Below are positions 7,289-14,747 of a stretch of DNA of 15,175 nucleotides, piece after piece. Source of the stretch: Alphaproteobacteria bacterium (GTDB lineage: Bacteria; Pseudomonadota; Alphaproteobacteria; Rhodobacterales; Rhodobacteraceae); contig JAURMY010000072.1 of the NCBI GenBank assembly GCA_030830465.1, positions 1 to 15,175 of the forward strand. The letters run 5' to 3'. Under the pieces are notes generated by a model. The model saw nothing but the letters and a program-made list of their open reading frames with translations, made no database searches and had not been told where the DNA came from. Position numbers and translations under genes: made by a program. The stretch's first letter is position 1. Each line of letters opens with the position of its first letter.

Positions 7289-9147
7289 CAGAACGCCTGC
7301 CCCAAGCCCAGATAGATTGCAAAACCCGGATCACCGGGCGCAAGGTTCAGACCGCGCGCGATATCAAACCGGATCGGCCCAAGACCGGTCTGATAGCGCA
7401 GTCCGACACCCGCGCCCGCGTGAAAGCCGGTGGCAAAATCCGGCAAGGAATCCAGCCCGACCAGCCCCGCATCAAGAAACCCGACCAGCCCCAGAGTGCC
7501 GGTCAGACGGGTGCGGATTTCGGCGTTGAAACTGACAACCGACCGGCCGCCGGAAAACACGCCGCCACTGGTCACGCCAAATGACTGAAACGGATAGCCG
7601 CGCACGCTGCCGCCGCCACCGGAAAAGAACAGCATATTGGTCGGGCTTTGCGCCAAGGGCACACCGGCAAGCGAGCCGATATAAAACCGCCCGGCTAGCA
7701 CGGATTTTCGGGCGTCGCCGAATTCCTTGTAACCGCGCGCCTCAAATTCGGTTTGCAGGCCGGTATTGCCGAAATTGAACTCCTGAAACGGGGTCAATGT
7801 CAGGCTCAGGTAATAGCCGCGACTGGGGTCCAGAACATTATCGCGTTTGTCTCGCGTGCCGCCGATGTGAAGTCCCGCAAGGTTGTACTGATGGAAACCG
7901 CCGGTATCGGTCGTCTGGCTGGTCGTGGCGAATGTTGACAGCACAATCGAATAATCCGGCAACTGGCGCACCAGACCCGCCTCAAGGCTGATATTGCGGG
8001 TGTCAATCGTGCTGATGACTTCGCGATTGGCCGTCGTTGAAAGGTTCAGATTGGTGTCAGGGCCCCAAATCCCCGGCCTCGTAAATGCGGCGCCGAAACT
8101 ATAGTTGAGATCGCTGATACCGCCATTGGCGCCGATGCCACCGATTGTGCCGTCGATGCGCAGGCTTTCGGCCTTGCCAAACAGGTTGCGATGCAGCCAG
8201 GCGCTTTGCACTGCCAAGCCGTCGCTTGACGACACCGAGGCCCCGAAACTGAATTTTCGCGGGGCCTGTTCGGCGACCACCACATTCAGCGGCAGGGTCC
8301 CGTCCGGCATCAGTTGGGTGGCCTCATTGATCGTCACCGACCGGAAAACGCCAAGGCGCATCAGTCTGGCGCGGGCCTGTTCCAGGGCGACCGGATCAAA
8401 AACGTGGTTGCGCTTCAGGCCGGACATATAGGCCACAAAACCCGGATCAACCCGCCGGGTGCCTGCGACCGTCATTGCGCCAAAGCTGGCGACAGGACCG
8501 GGGTTCAATCCGATGGTCGCGTCAATCTCGTGGGTTTGGTGGTTTGCGGTGATCTGCTGGGCCGAAACCCCGGCCAAAGCATGGCCCTGCCCCCGCCAGG
8601 CCTGAACCGCGCCGGCCGCCGCCGCGCCCAGCAAATCCGATTTCGCGATTTTGCCCCTGGAAAAGCCTTCCGGCCCGGTCATGCCTGCCGGGACGGGGGC
8701 GATTTGCAGCCTTCCGAAGTAAAACAGCGGGCCGGGTGCAACCGAAACCACCAGAACGACCGGCTGTTTCAGCGTTGCCGACAGGGGCAGGTCCGCGACT
8801 TCGGCACCGTTCAGGCGGATAGAAATCTGGGGCGCGTAAAATCCCTGTGCGTATAGGGCGGCCAATATCCGCCGGTAATCACCACGGGCACGGTTCATCA
8901 GTTCGACCGAGCCTGATGCCGGTTTTTTCCGCTCTGCCAGCACAAGCGACGCAGACGAAATCGCCGCGGTCAGGTCCTTGTTCAGCGCGGGCGCGTCCAG
9001 ACGGGCGCTGTAAGCCACGCTGCCCGGCTCAGCCACAACCGCCGACTTCTTGCCAAACAGGCCCCAAAAACCCGCAGCTTCAGCGGCAGTGCCCGCCGTG
9101 GCGGCCGCCAGAATGGCAAACAGACCCAGAGTCAGCCTGACTTTCAC
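7288..9147 (-). CDS. tamA: Outer-membrane assembly protein TamA (Omp85 family)
   Basis: From the chosen GTG start the protein has 619 residues: a signal peptide (MKVRLTLGLFAILAAATAG, cleavage expected near residue 24), POTRA-type repeats (about 80-295, including QGFYAPQISI and a second QARARLMRLGVFRSVTI), then a 16-strand beta-barrel region (about 300-619). The Omp85 loop motif appears as SVRGYPF (VRGY at 515-518), and the chain ends in GQAF with the C-terminal Phe of a beta-signal. TamA sits in the outer membrane and pairs with TamB. Start choice: the frame is open to 9288 and has an ATG at 9168, but that ATG has no spaced ribosome site. The GTG at 9147 has AAAGG seven bases upstream, and the stretch between the two contains a TTA leucine codon, rare in such GC-rich genes. 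Starting at 9168 would add only seven residues. Confidence 0.92.
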   Translation of the reverse strand: MKVRLTLGLFAILAAATAGTAAEAAGFWGLFGKKSAVVAEPGSVAYSARLDAPALNKDLTAAISSASLVLAERKKPASGSVELMNRARGDYRRILAALYAQGFYAPQISIRLNGAEVADLPLSATLKQPVVLVVSVAPGPLFYFGRLQIAPVPAGMTGPEGFSRGKIAKSDLLGAAAAGAVQAWRGQGHALAGVSAQQITANHQTHEIDATIGLNPGPVASFGAMTVAGTRRVDPGFVAYMSGLKRNHVFDPVALEQARARLMRLGVFRSVTINEATQLMPDGTLPLNVVVAEQAPRKFSFGASVSSSDGLAVQSAWLHRNLFGKAESLRIDGTIGGIGANGGISDLNYSFGAAFTRPGIWGPDTNLNLSTTANREVISTIDTRNISLEAGLVRQLPDYSIVLSTFATTSQTTDTGGFHQYNLAGLHIGGTRDKRDNVLDPSRGYYLSLTLTPFQEFNFGNTGLQTEFEARGYKEFGDARKSVLAGRFYIGSLAGVPLAQSPTNMLFFSGGGGSVRGYPFQSFGVTSGGVFSGGRSVVSFNAEIRTRLTGTLGLVGFLDAGLVGLDSLPDFATGFHAGAGVGLRYQTGLGPIRFDIARGLNLAPGDPGFAIYLGLGQAF

Positions 9148-9154
9148 TAAGTAA

Positions 9155-9159
9155 CCTTT
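9155..9159 (-). promoter_or_regulatory. Ribosome binding site deciding the tamA start
   Basis: AAAGG on the minus strand ends seven bases before GTG at 9147, a normal spacing. The upstream in-frame ATG at 9168 has only AAGAAG directly touching it and nothing at the usual distance. This favours the GTG start, which also places the basic residues Lys2 and Arg4 directly before the hydrophobic signal core. Confidence 0.55.
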
Positions 9160-9234
9160 ACCGCTCATCTTCTTGGGGGTTTCGCCGCGGCCCGCGCCCG
9201 TGTTGATCCGGGATTTGCAATGAACCTTGGATAT

Positions 9235-9329
9235 GCCCCTGCGCCCAGGATACGCTATTTGTGCAGGGTTAAACAGGGGCGCGGCCAAAATGTTGCGCTG
9301 TCCGGCGGGGCTTTGCCGATCGGGGCTTT
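9235..9329. repeat. Inverted and direct repeats in the tamA / flavoprotein divergent gap
   Basis: The 239-base gap 9148-9386 must hold divergent promoters for tamA and for the flavoprotein gene. Two short repeat structures are visible. An inverted pair GCCCCTG (9235-9241) and CAGGGGC (9274-9280) is separated by 32 bases. A direct 9-bp pair CGGGGCTTT occurs at 9306-9314 and 9321-9329, 15 bases start to start, ending 57 bases before the flavoprotein ATG. Either could be a regulator site; neither matches an operator I recognise. No convincing -35/-10 pair was found. Confidence 0.35.
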
Positions 9330-9386
9330 TCGTGGCGAAATAAATCTGGAACAGTCGCCCCGCTGATCCATAAACCCGAGTACCCC

Positions 9387-11459
9387 ATGCGAAACCCCCG
9401 TTATGACTGCCTGTTTCAACCCCTTGCGATCGGGCCGGTAACGGCGAAAAACCGGTTCTATCAGGTGCCGCATTGCAATGGTGCCGGGTATCGCGATCCC
9501 TCAGCCGCTGCCGCCATGCGCGGCGTGAAGGCCGAGGGCGGTTGGGGTGTCATTTTCACCGAACAAACGGAAATGCACCACTCTTCCGAGATCACGCCCT
9601 TCATCGAACTCCGGCTGTGGGAGGACCAAGACATTCCCACCATCGCAAAAATGGCCGAAGCGATGAAAACCCATGGCGCGCTGGCGGGAATTCAGTTGGC
9701 TTATTCCGGCATCAACGGGCCAAATCTTTATACGAAAGAGGTGCCTCTGGCCCCGACCGCGCTGCCGATCCGCACATTCACCAACGATCCGGTGCAGGCC
9801 CGCGCCATGGACAAGGAAGACATCAGAAACCTGCGCCGCTGGTTCGTGAATGCCGCCAAACGGTCGCGCAGCGCCGGGTTTGATCTGATCTGTCTTTACG
9901 GCGCGCATGGCTTTGGCATCTTCCAGCATTTTCTGTCCCGCGTGACCAATCACCGGACCGACGAATATGGCGGCAGTCTGGAAAACCGCGCCCGGTTTGT
10001 CCGCGAGGTTATCGCCGATCTGCGCGACGAGGTGGGTGACACAATGGGTTTGTCCCTGCGCCTGTCGCTGGACGAGATGATGGGCGAGATGAGTTTTGCC
10101 AATTCCGAAGTGCGCGATTTCATCGAAATGCATGCCGATCTGCCCGACCTCTGGGATCTGGCCCATGGCGCGTGGGAGGATTGTTCCGGTCCGTCGCGGT
10201 TCAAGGAAGAGGCCGCGCAGCAGGATCTGGTGACCGGGATCAAGGCCCTGACCAGCAAGCCGATTGTCGGCGTGGGTCGGTTTACCTCGCCTGACGTGAT
10301 GGCGCGCCAAATCAATGCCGGAATTCTGGATTTCATCGGCTGCGCACGGCCCTCGATTGCCGATCCGTTTCTGCCCAACAAGATTGACGAAGGCCGGGTT
10401 GAGGACATCCGTGAATGTATCGGCTGCAATATCTGCATCACCGGTGACATGACGCAGGGCATGGGGCGGTGCACGCAAAATCCGACCTGGATGGAGGAAT
10501 GGCGCAAAGGCTGGCACCCGGAAAAGATGAATGCAAAGGGGAACAGCACATCCGTTTTGATCGTCGGCAGCGGCCCCGCGGGGCTGGAGGCCGCCTGGGC
10601 CTTGTCGCGGCGCGGCTATGACGTGGCTTTGGCCGAGGCGGGGACTGAACTGGGCGGGCGCGTCGCGCGTGAATGCCGGTTGCCGGGCCTGTCCGCCTGG
10701 GGCCGGGTACGGGATTACCGCGCCTATCAATTGGGCCAGAAGGCGAATGTCGAAACCTATTTTGACAGCCGCCTGACCGCCGCAGAGGTGCTGGAGTTCG
10801 GGTTTGACCATGTTGCCATCGCCACCGGGGCGACATGGCGGCGGGACGGTGTGGCGCGGCAGCACGTGCACCCAATGCCGATGGACAGCGCCATGCCGGT
10901 CTACACGCCTGACGATCTGATGGCGGGAAATCTGCCCAGGGGCGAGGTCGTGATTTTTGACGATGACCATTACTATATGGGCGGCGTTCTGGCGGAACTC
11001 TTGGCCGCACAGGGGGCCAAGGTCACGCTGGTGACGCCGTCGGCCTTTGTGTCCGATTGGACAGCGAACACGCTGGAACAGGGGGCGATCCACCGCCGTC
11101 TGGTGGAATGTGGCGTTTCGATCGTTCTGAACCGGGGGATCGCGGCCATCTCCGCCGATCACGCTCTCAGCAATTGCAGCTATACCGGACAGACAACTCA
11201 GATCGCGGCACAGGCCGTGGTTCTGGTCACCTCGCGCACCGGCAATGACGGGGTGTATCGTGACCTTCAGGCCCGTCAGGCCGATTGGGCGGATGCGGGG
11301 ATCAAGTCCGTCAAACTGTTTGGCGATGCCGAAGCACCGGGACCGATTGCATGGGCGACCTATGCGGGGCATCGCTATGCCCGCAATCTGGACGGGCCTG
11401 ATATTGGCGATGCCCTGCCGTTCCGGCGCGAAATCACCGCGCTGGCAGCGCCCGGCTGA
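9387..11459 (+). CDS. TMADH/DgcA-type flavin and Fe-S amine dehydrogenase or demethylase
   Basis: A 690-residue protein with the domain order of trimethylamine dehydrogenase (TMADH): an old-yellow-enzyme-type FMN barrel (about 5-340), a 4Fe-4S loop with Cys344, Cys347, Cys350 and Cys362, then a dinucleotide-binding region with VGSGPAGLEAA (393-403) and a C-terminal FAD/ADP-type fold ending near GDAEAPG. TMADH-like blocks include NRFYQVPHC (22-30), VKAEGGW (47-53), YGAHG (171-175), RTDEYGGSLENRARF (190-204), IGCARPSIADPFLP (317-330) and GWHPEK (375-380). Cys30 matches the TMADH cysteine that binds FMN covalently. Position 60 is Gln where TMADH has Tyr, and the cluster loop lacks the TMADH tryptophan, so the substrate is probably not trimethylamine. 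Relatives include dimethylamine dehydrogenase, dimethylglycine demethylase DgcA and N-methylproline demethylase. The ATG at 9387 has only a weak GAG upstream. No ETF or DgcB partner lies in the window. Confidence 0.88.
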   Translation: MRNPRYDCLFQPLAIGPVTAKNRFYQVPHCNGAGYRDPSAAAAMRGVKAEGGWGVIFTEQTEMHHSSEITPFIELRLWEDQDIPTIAKMAEAMKTHGALAGIQLAYSGINGPNLYTKEVPLAPTALPIRTFTNDPVQARAMDKEDIRNLRRWFVNAAKRSRSAGFDLICLYGAHGFGIFQHFLSRVTNHRTDEYGGSLENRARFVREVIADLRDEVGDTMGLSLRLSLDEMMGEMSFANSEVRDFIEMHADLPDLWDLAHGAWEDCSGPSRFKEEAAQQDLVTGIKALTSKPIVGVGRFTSPDVMARQINAGILDFIGCARPSIADPFLPNKIDEGRVEDIRECIGCNICITGDMTQGMGRCTQNPTWMEEWRKGWHPEKMNAKGNSTSVLIVGSGPAGLEAAWALSRRGYDVALAEAGTELGGRVARECRLPGLSAWGRVRDYRAYQLGQKANVETYFDSRLTAAEVLEFGFDHVAIATGATWRRDGVARQHVHPMPMDSAMPVYTPDDLMAGNLPRGEVVIFDDDHYYMGGVLAELLAAQGAKVTLVTPSAFVSDWTANTLEQGAIHRRLVECGVSIVLNRGIAAISADHALSNCSYTGQTTQIAAQAVVLVTSRTGNDGVYRDLQARQADWADAGIKSVKLFGDAEAPGPIAWATYAGHRYARNLDGPDIGDALPFRREITALAAPG

Positions 11460-12386
11460 TCAGGGTTTGACGATCCGGTTGGCCAGAATGCCGATGCCGT
11501 CGATTTCCAGTTCGAACCGGTCGCCGGGGGCAAGCCTTTTGCCCAGTTCCAGGCCGCACCCGGTTCCGACCGTGCCTGATCCGATCACCTCGCCCGCATA
11601 GATGGTTTCCGAGGCCGAAATATGCGCCAGAATAGCCGCGAAATCGTGGTGCATTTCGCGGCTGTTGCCACCGCCCCAGCGCTGGCCGTTGACCCGCGCC
11701 TCCATGTTCAGCGCCACCGGATGCGGCACCTCATCCGCCGTCAGGATAAACGGTCCCAGAATATTTCCGGTGTCAAAATCCTTGCCCTTGGCGGGGCCAA
11801 GCTGACCGGGCATTTCAACGAACTGGGCGTCGCGCGCCGAGACATCGTTCAGAATCGTATAGCCGAAAATGTGATCCGGCGCCGCCGCTTTTGAAATGTC
11901 CTTGCCGGTCTTGCCGACCACAATCGCCAGTTCCAGCTCAATATCCAGATGTTCGGCATAATGCGGCCACAGAACATCGGCCCCATGCCCGACAAAGGAC
12001 ATGCGGTTGCCCTTGTAATAAATCGGTTGCTGATACCAGACCGGCGGGATGGTAAACGGCTTGGCCCCCAGCTTTTCCGCCTGTTTGAAGCCGTTGATCA
12101 GATGGGTTTCAAACACCAGACAGTCGCGGTATTGCACCGGCCGGATCGGCGGCAGAAACGCCACATCCGAAACCGGCAAAGTGGTCCGCCGGTTGGCGCG
12201 GCGGATCAGGGATTGCGCCTGTTCCAGGCCATAACTGCCCTGCTCGATCAAGGTCTGCATATTGGCAAAAGCCGTCGCATCATGCCCCGCCTTTCTGGCG
12301 GCCAGATGTAGGTCCAGCAGGGTGTCATCGTCCAGTGCGACAACGACCTTTTCCTTGCCTTCATGCAACACCGTTCCAAGACGCAT
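11460..12386 (-). CDS. FAH-family hydrolase (long form)
   Basis: A 308-residue fumarylacetoacetate-hydrolase-family protein with an N-terminal extension (about 1-85) before the catalytic domain. Metal-binding residues fit Glu150 and Glu152 in HLDIELELAIV and Asp181 in LNDVSARD; a lysine-rich stretch AKGKDFDTGN (199-208) follows, then GSGTVGTGCGLE near the end, where the family has the SGT loop. Members hydrolyse or hydrate 2-oxo acids and acylpyruvates, or decarboxylate them; the substrate cannot be read here. It is last in an apparent amidase-cyclase-FAH operon: only three bases separate it from the cyclase stop, and its GGAG ribosome site (12393-12396) lies inside the last codons of the cyclase gene. 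Its stop codon directly abuts that of the converging flavoprotein gene. It is too short for tyrosine-pathway fumarylacetoacetase and differs in length and motifs from the FAH protein at 1903-2601. Confidence 0.86.
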   Translation of the reverse strand: MRLGTVLHEGKEKVVVALDDDTLLDLHLAARKAGHDATAFANMQTLIEQGSYGLEQAQSLIRRANRRTTLPVSDVAFLPPIRPVQYRDCLVFETHLINGFKQAEKLGAKPFTIPPVWYQQPIYYKGNRMSFVGHGADVLWPHYAEHLDIELELAIVVGKTGKDISKAAAPDHIFGYTILNDVSARDAQFVEMPGQLGPAKGKDFDTGNILGPFILTADEVPHPVALNMEARVNGQRWGGGNSREMHHDFAAILAHISASETIYAGEVIGSGTVGTGCGLELGKRLAPGDRFELEIDGIGILANRIVKP

Positions 12387-12389
12387 GGC

Positions 12390-13166
12390 TTACTCCGAAA
12401 ATATGGCCACGGCGCGGGTAAACCCGGCGGATGCGCCTTTGATTTTGTACGGGAAGCAAGAAATCTCGAACCCTGTTGGCGGCAGCTTGTCCAGATTGGC
12501 CAGCTTTTCCATGTGGCAATAGCCCACATCCATGCTGGCCCGATGACCCTCCCAGATGATCGAGGCATCGCGGGTTTTGGCATATTCAACGGCGGTCAGG
12601 GCAAAAGGGGCGTCCCAGCTCCAGGCGTCGGTACCGGTTACGCGCACACCGCGTTCGGTCAGAAAAAGTGTCGCCTCGCGGCCCATGCCGCAACCTTTCA
12701 ACAGGTAATCCGCCTGCCCGTAATGCGCCCCGGCCGAGGTGTTGACCACGACGATATCCAGGGGCTGCAACCGGTGGCCGATCCGGTCAAGCTCGGCCTG
12801 AACATCAGAGGCCGTAACGATATAGCCGTCGTCAAAATGCCGAAAGTCCAGTTTCACGCCGGGATTCAGGCACCAGTCCAGCGGCACTTGGTCAATGGTC
12901 AGCGCCCGCTGGCCGTTATCCATGGTCGAATGGTGATGATAGGGCGCGTCCAGATGGGTGCCGTTATGGGTGGAAATCGCCAGCGTTTCGACGGCCCAGC
13001 CTTCGCCCCCCGGCAGGTCTTCGCGGGCCAGACCGGGAAAAAACGACATCACCTGTTCCGCCGTCGCCTGATGGCCGAAATAGGTGATCTGCGGCAGCAT
13101 GATCGGCGGGTCCGAGGCGATGCCGGTCTCCAGCGCGACCGAAAGATCGACAAATCGACGGGTCAT
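12390..13166 (-). CDS. Cyclase-family metal hydrolase (kynurenine formamidase / isatin hydrolase-like)
   Basis: A 258-residue member of the cyclase family (PF04199). The signature STHNGTHLDAPYHHH (65-79) gives the expected metal ligands His67, His71, Asp73 and His77; the start DLSVALETGI is the usual first strand, and WEGHRASMD with GYCHMEKLANL fits the second half of the fold. Family members, for example kynurenine formamidase and isatin hydrolase, hydrolyse amide bonds of formylated or cyclic substrates with Mn or Zn. Placed between an amidase and an FAH hydrolase, it likely opens a ring or removes an acyl group in the same pathway; that is inference. Tryptophan-pathway genes (kynA, kynU) are absent nearby, so true kynurenine formamidase is less likely. 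The ATG at 13166 has AGGA ten bases upstream. The gap to the amidase stop is 31 bases and to the next gene three bases. Confidence 0.88.
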   Translation of the reverse strand: MTRRFVDLSVALETGIASDPPIMLPQITYFGHQATAEQVMSFFPGLAREDLPGGEGWAVETLAISTHNGTHLDAPYHHHSTMDNGQRALTIDQVPLDWCLNPGVKLDFRHFDDGYIVTASDVQAELDRIGHRLQPLDIVVVNTSAGAHYGQADYLLKGCGMGREATLFLTERGVRVTGTDAWSWDAPFALTAVEYAKTRDASIIWEGHRASMDVGYCHMEKLANLDKLPPTGFEISCFPYKIKGASAGFTRAVAIFSE

Positions 13167-13197
13167 GGGCGAGCGGTCCTTCCCTTATTGCAACAGT

Positions 13198-14592
13198 TCA
13201 ATGCGGCGTGACGGGCAGGATCGCCGGAAACGCCGCCTCGATCACCCCGCCTGCCGCAAGAAGAATATCCTCGCGATACCGGGCGGCGACCAGTTGCACC
13301 CCCACCGGGCTGTTCCCGGCCATGCCGGTCGCTACGGTCAGTCCGGGCAGGCCCAGGGCGGGAATGGCGGTTTGCGGCAACTGCGCCTCGATCACCGCGT
13401 CAAAGGCTTCGGCTGACTGGACATCCTGTTGCTGGGCGAAGGGCAACTGACCGGAAACCGGACATAAGACCACCGGATATTTGTGCAGGAATATCTGCCA
13501 GTCGCGCACCAGCGTGGCGCGCTTTTGCAAGGCGGCCATCAGGCCCCCACTGTCCAGTTCCGGCGACAGACGGGTCATCTGCGCGTAAACGAATTGCGAA
13601 TCCGCCTCATTTTCGCGCTGCATGGCTTCGGTCGCCCCGGCGCGCATTTCCACCATCCAAAGCTGGGCGTTGATTTCGGCCGCGGGGCGCATCGGCGGGC
13701 AGGCGACCTCCTCAACCAGCCAGCCTGCATTTGCCAAAATATCTGCGGCCTTGCGCAGGGCCGCCGTGATTTCCGGCGCGACCTTCAGGCCGTCAGGGGC
13801 TGTGCACAGGGCCACGCGTTTTGCATAAGGCGGTCCTTCAAGCGGCGCCGGAACCCACCAGGGATCCCTAGCATCGCCTTCGGCCATGGCGGCAAAGGCC
13901 AGCCTGATATCGGCCATATTGCGGGCGATCGGACCGGACACCGCCATAAGCTGCGCACCGATAAACCGTTCCGCCCCCGAAGCGTTATAAGCCGGAATGC
14001 GCCCCGGCGTCGGGCGCAGGCCGTGCAGCCCGCAGGCATAGGCGGGATAGCGGATCGACCCGGCGATATCGGTGCCATGGCCCATCGCGCATATGCCCGC
14101 GGCCACCGCCGCCGCCGCACCGCCACTGGACCCCCCCGGCGTCAAAGCCTTGTTCACCGGGTTCAGGGTCTGACCATGCAAATCATTCTTGGTGAACCAG
14201 CGCAGCGAAAATGCCGGCGTATTTGTTCGCCCGACAATGATCGCCCCGGCCTTGCGAAGATTGGCAACCAAGGGGCTGTCCTGCTCGGCAACCGCGTTTT
14301 TCAACAGTTTCAAGCCGTTCGTCGTAGCATAGCCGCGCTGATCGACATTGACCTTGATCGTCACCGGCACACCGGCCATGGGCCCGACGGTTTCGCCGCG
14401 TGCGATCCGGTCATCAATATCTTTTGCGGCGGCCAATGCCTCGGGCTCGCAGGACTGGATCACGGCGTTGATTGCCGGATTGACCGCCGCCATCCGGTCC
14501 AGATGCGCTGTGGTCACTTCTGTTGCTGAAACCCGCCCTGCGCGGACCTCGGCGGCGATGTCGGTTGCGCTGCGCTGCCAGTGTTCGGCCAT
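13198..14592 (-). CDS. Amidase (amidase-signature family)
   Basis: A 464-residue amidase-signature enzyme. The Ser-cisSer-Lys triad is visible: Lys80 in [12 protein letters not shown], Ser155 in [11 protein letters not shown] (152-162), and the nucleophile Ser179 in [12 protein letters not shown] (173-184); Ser179 and Ser155 are 24 residues apart, as in fatty acid amide hydrolase. It hydrolyses a carboxamide or arylamide to acid plus ammonia or amine in the cytoplasm; no signal peptide is seen. The frame is open to 14706, but the family begins near the ATG at 14592, which has GGGGGA five bases upstream and a candidate promoter just behind it. It is first of three genes with the cyclase and FAH hydrolase, and is divergent from a flavin monooxygenase. 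GatA of the tRNA amidotransferase is unlikely, since gatB and gatC are absent and the core is extended differently. The substrate is unknown. Confidence 0.9.
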   Translation of the reverse strand: MAEHWQRSATDIAAEVRAGRVSATEVTTAHLDRMAAVNPAINAVIQSCEPEALAAAKDIDDRIARGETVGPMAGVPVTIKVNVDQRGYATTNGLKLLKNAVAEQDSPLVANLRKAGAIIVGRTNTPAFSLRWFTKNDLHGQTLNPVNKALTPGGSSGGAAAAVAAGICAMGHGTDIAGSIRYPAYACGLHGLRPTPGRIPAYNASGAERFIGAQLMAVSGPIARNMADIRLAFAAMAEGDARDPWWVPAPLEGPPYAKRVALCTAPDGLKVAPEITAALRKAADILANAGWLVEEVACPPMRPAAEINAQLWMVEMRAGATEAMQRENEADSQFVYAQMTRLSPELDSGGLMAALQKRATLVRDWQIFLHKYPVVLCPVSGQLPFAQQQDVQSAEAFDAVIEAQLPQTAIPALGLPGLTVATGMAGNSPVGVQLVAARYREDILLAAGGVIEAAFPAILPVTPH

Positions 14593-14627
14593 GGCGATCC
14601 CCCGTGATTGCTGAAACCCATGCGACC

Positions 14628-14657
14628 AGTGTAGGGCCGCGCCCTCCGCCGCCGCAA
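14628..14657 (-). promoter_or_regulatory. Possible promoter of the amidase operon
   Basis: Minus strand: TTGCGG (14652-14657), 18-base spacer, TACACT (14628-14633). Transcription would start near 14621, about 29 bases before the amidase ATG at 14592 and well inside the longer open frame, which supports the later start. Matches to consensus are modest (3 of 6 and 4 of 6). Confidence 0.28.
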
Positions 14658-14689
14658 TGGCCATTTTCCGGCCCGTTCCCAACAGGTGA

Positions 14690-14719
14690 TTTACCATCGG
14701 CGGCAAGACGTTCTATCCT
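14690..14719 (+). promoter_or_regulatory. Possible promoter of the flavin monooxygenase gene
   Basis: Plus strand: TTTACC (14690-14695), 18-base spacer, TATCCT (14714-14719), each matching four of six sigma-70 consensus positions. The start of transcription would fall near 14726, giving a leader of about 22 bases to the ATG at 14748 but only about seven to the in-frame ATG at 14733. It lies back to back with the amidase promoter candidate, about 30 bases away. Confidence 0.3.
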
Positions 14720-14747
14720 GCCCCGAACCCAAATGATCGGACCGCGT

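Noticed and set aside
9501..11372. 623-codon open frame on the minus strand, antisense to the TMADH-type gene
   Set aside because: Its translation is rich in His, Arg, Gln and Pro with no recognisable domain, as expected opposite a GC-rich gene with strong third-base bias. The plus-strand gene has clear family motifs along its whole length.
9387..11459. 2,4-dienoyl-CoA reductase
   Set aside because: Same fold, but the NRFYQVPHC block with Cys30, the CX2CX2C spacing and the GWHPEK segment place it on the amine dehydrogenase side.
11460..12386. Tyrosine-pathway fumarylacetoacetase
   Set aside because: At 308 residues it is shorter than true fumarylacetoacetase, and no homogentisate dioxygenase lies nearby; it fits the broad FAH family instead.
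14593..14706. N-terminal extension of the amidase from 14706
   Set aside because: The 38 added residues have no family counterpart; the ATG at 14592 has its own ribosome site and a promoter candidate lies within the extension.
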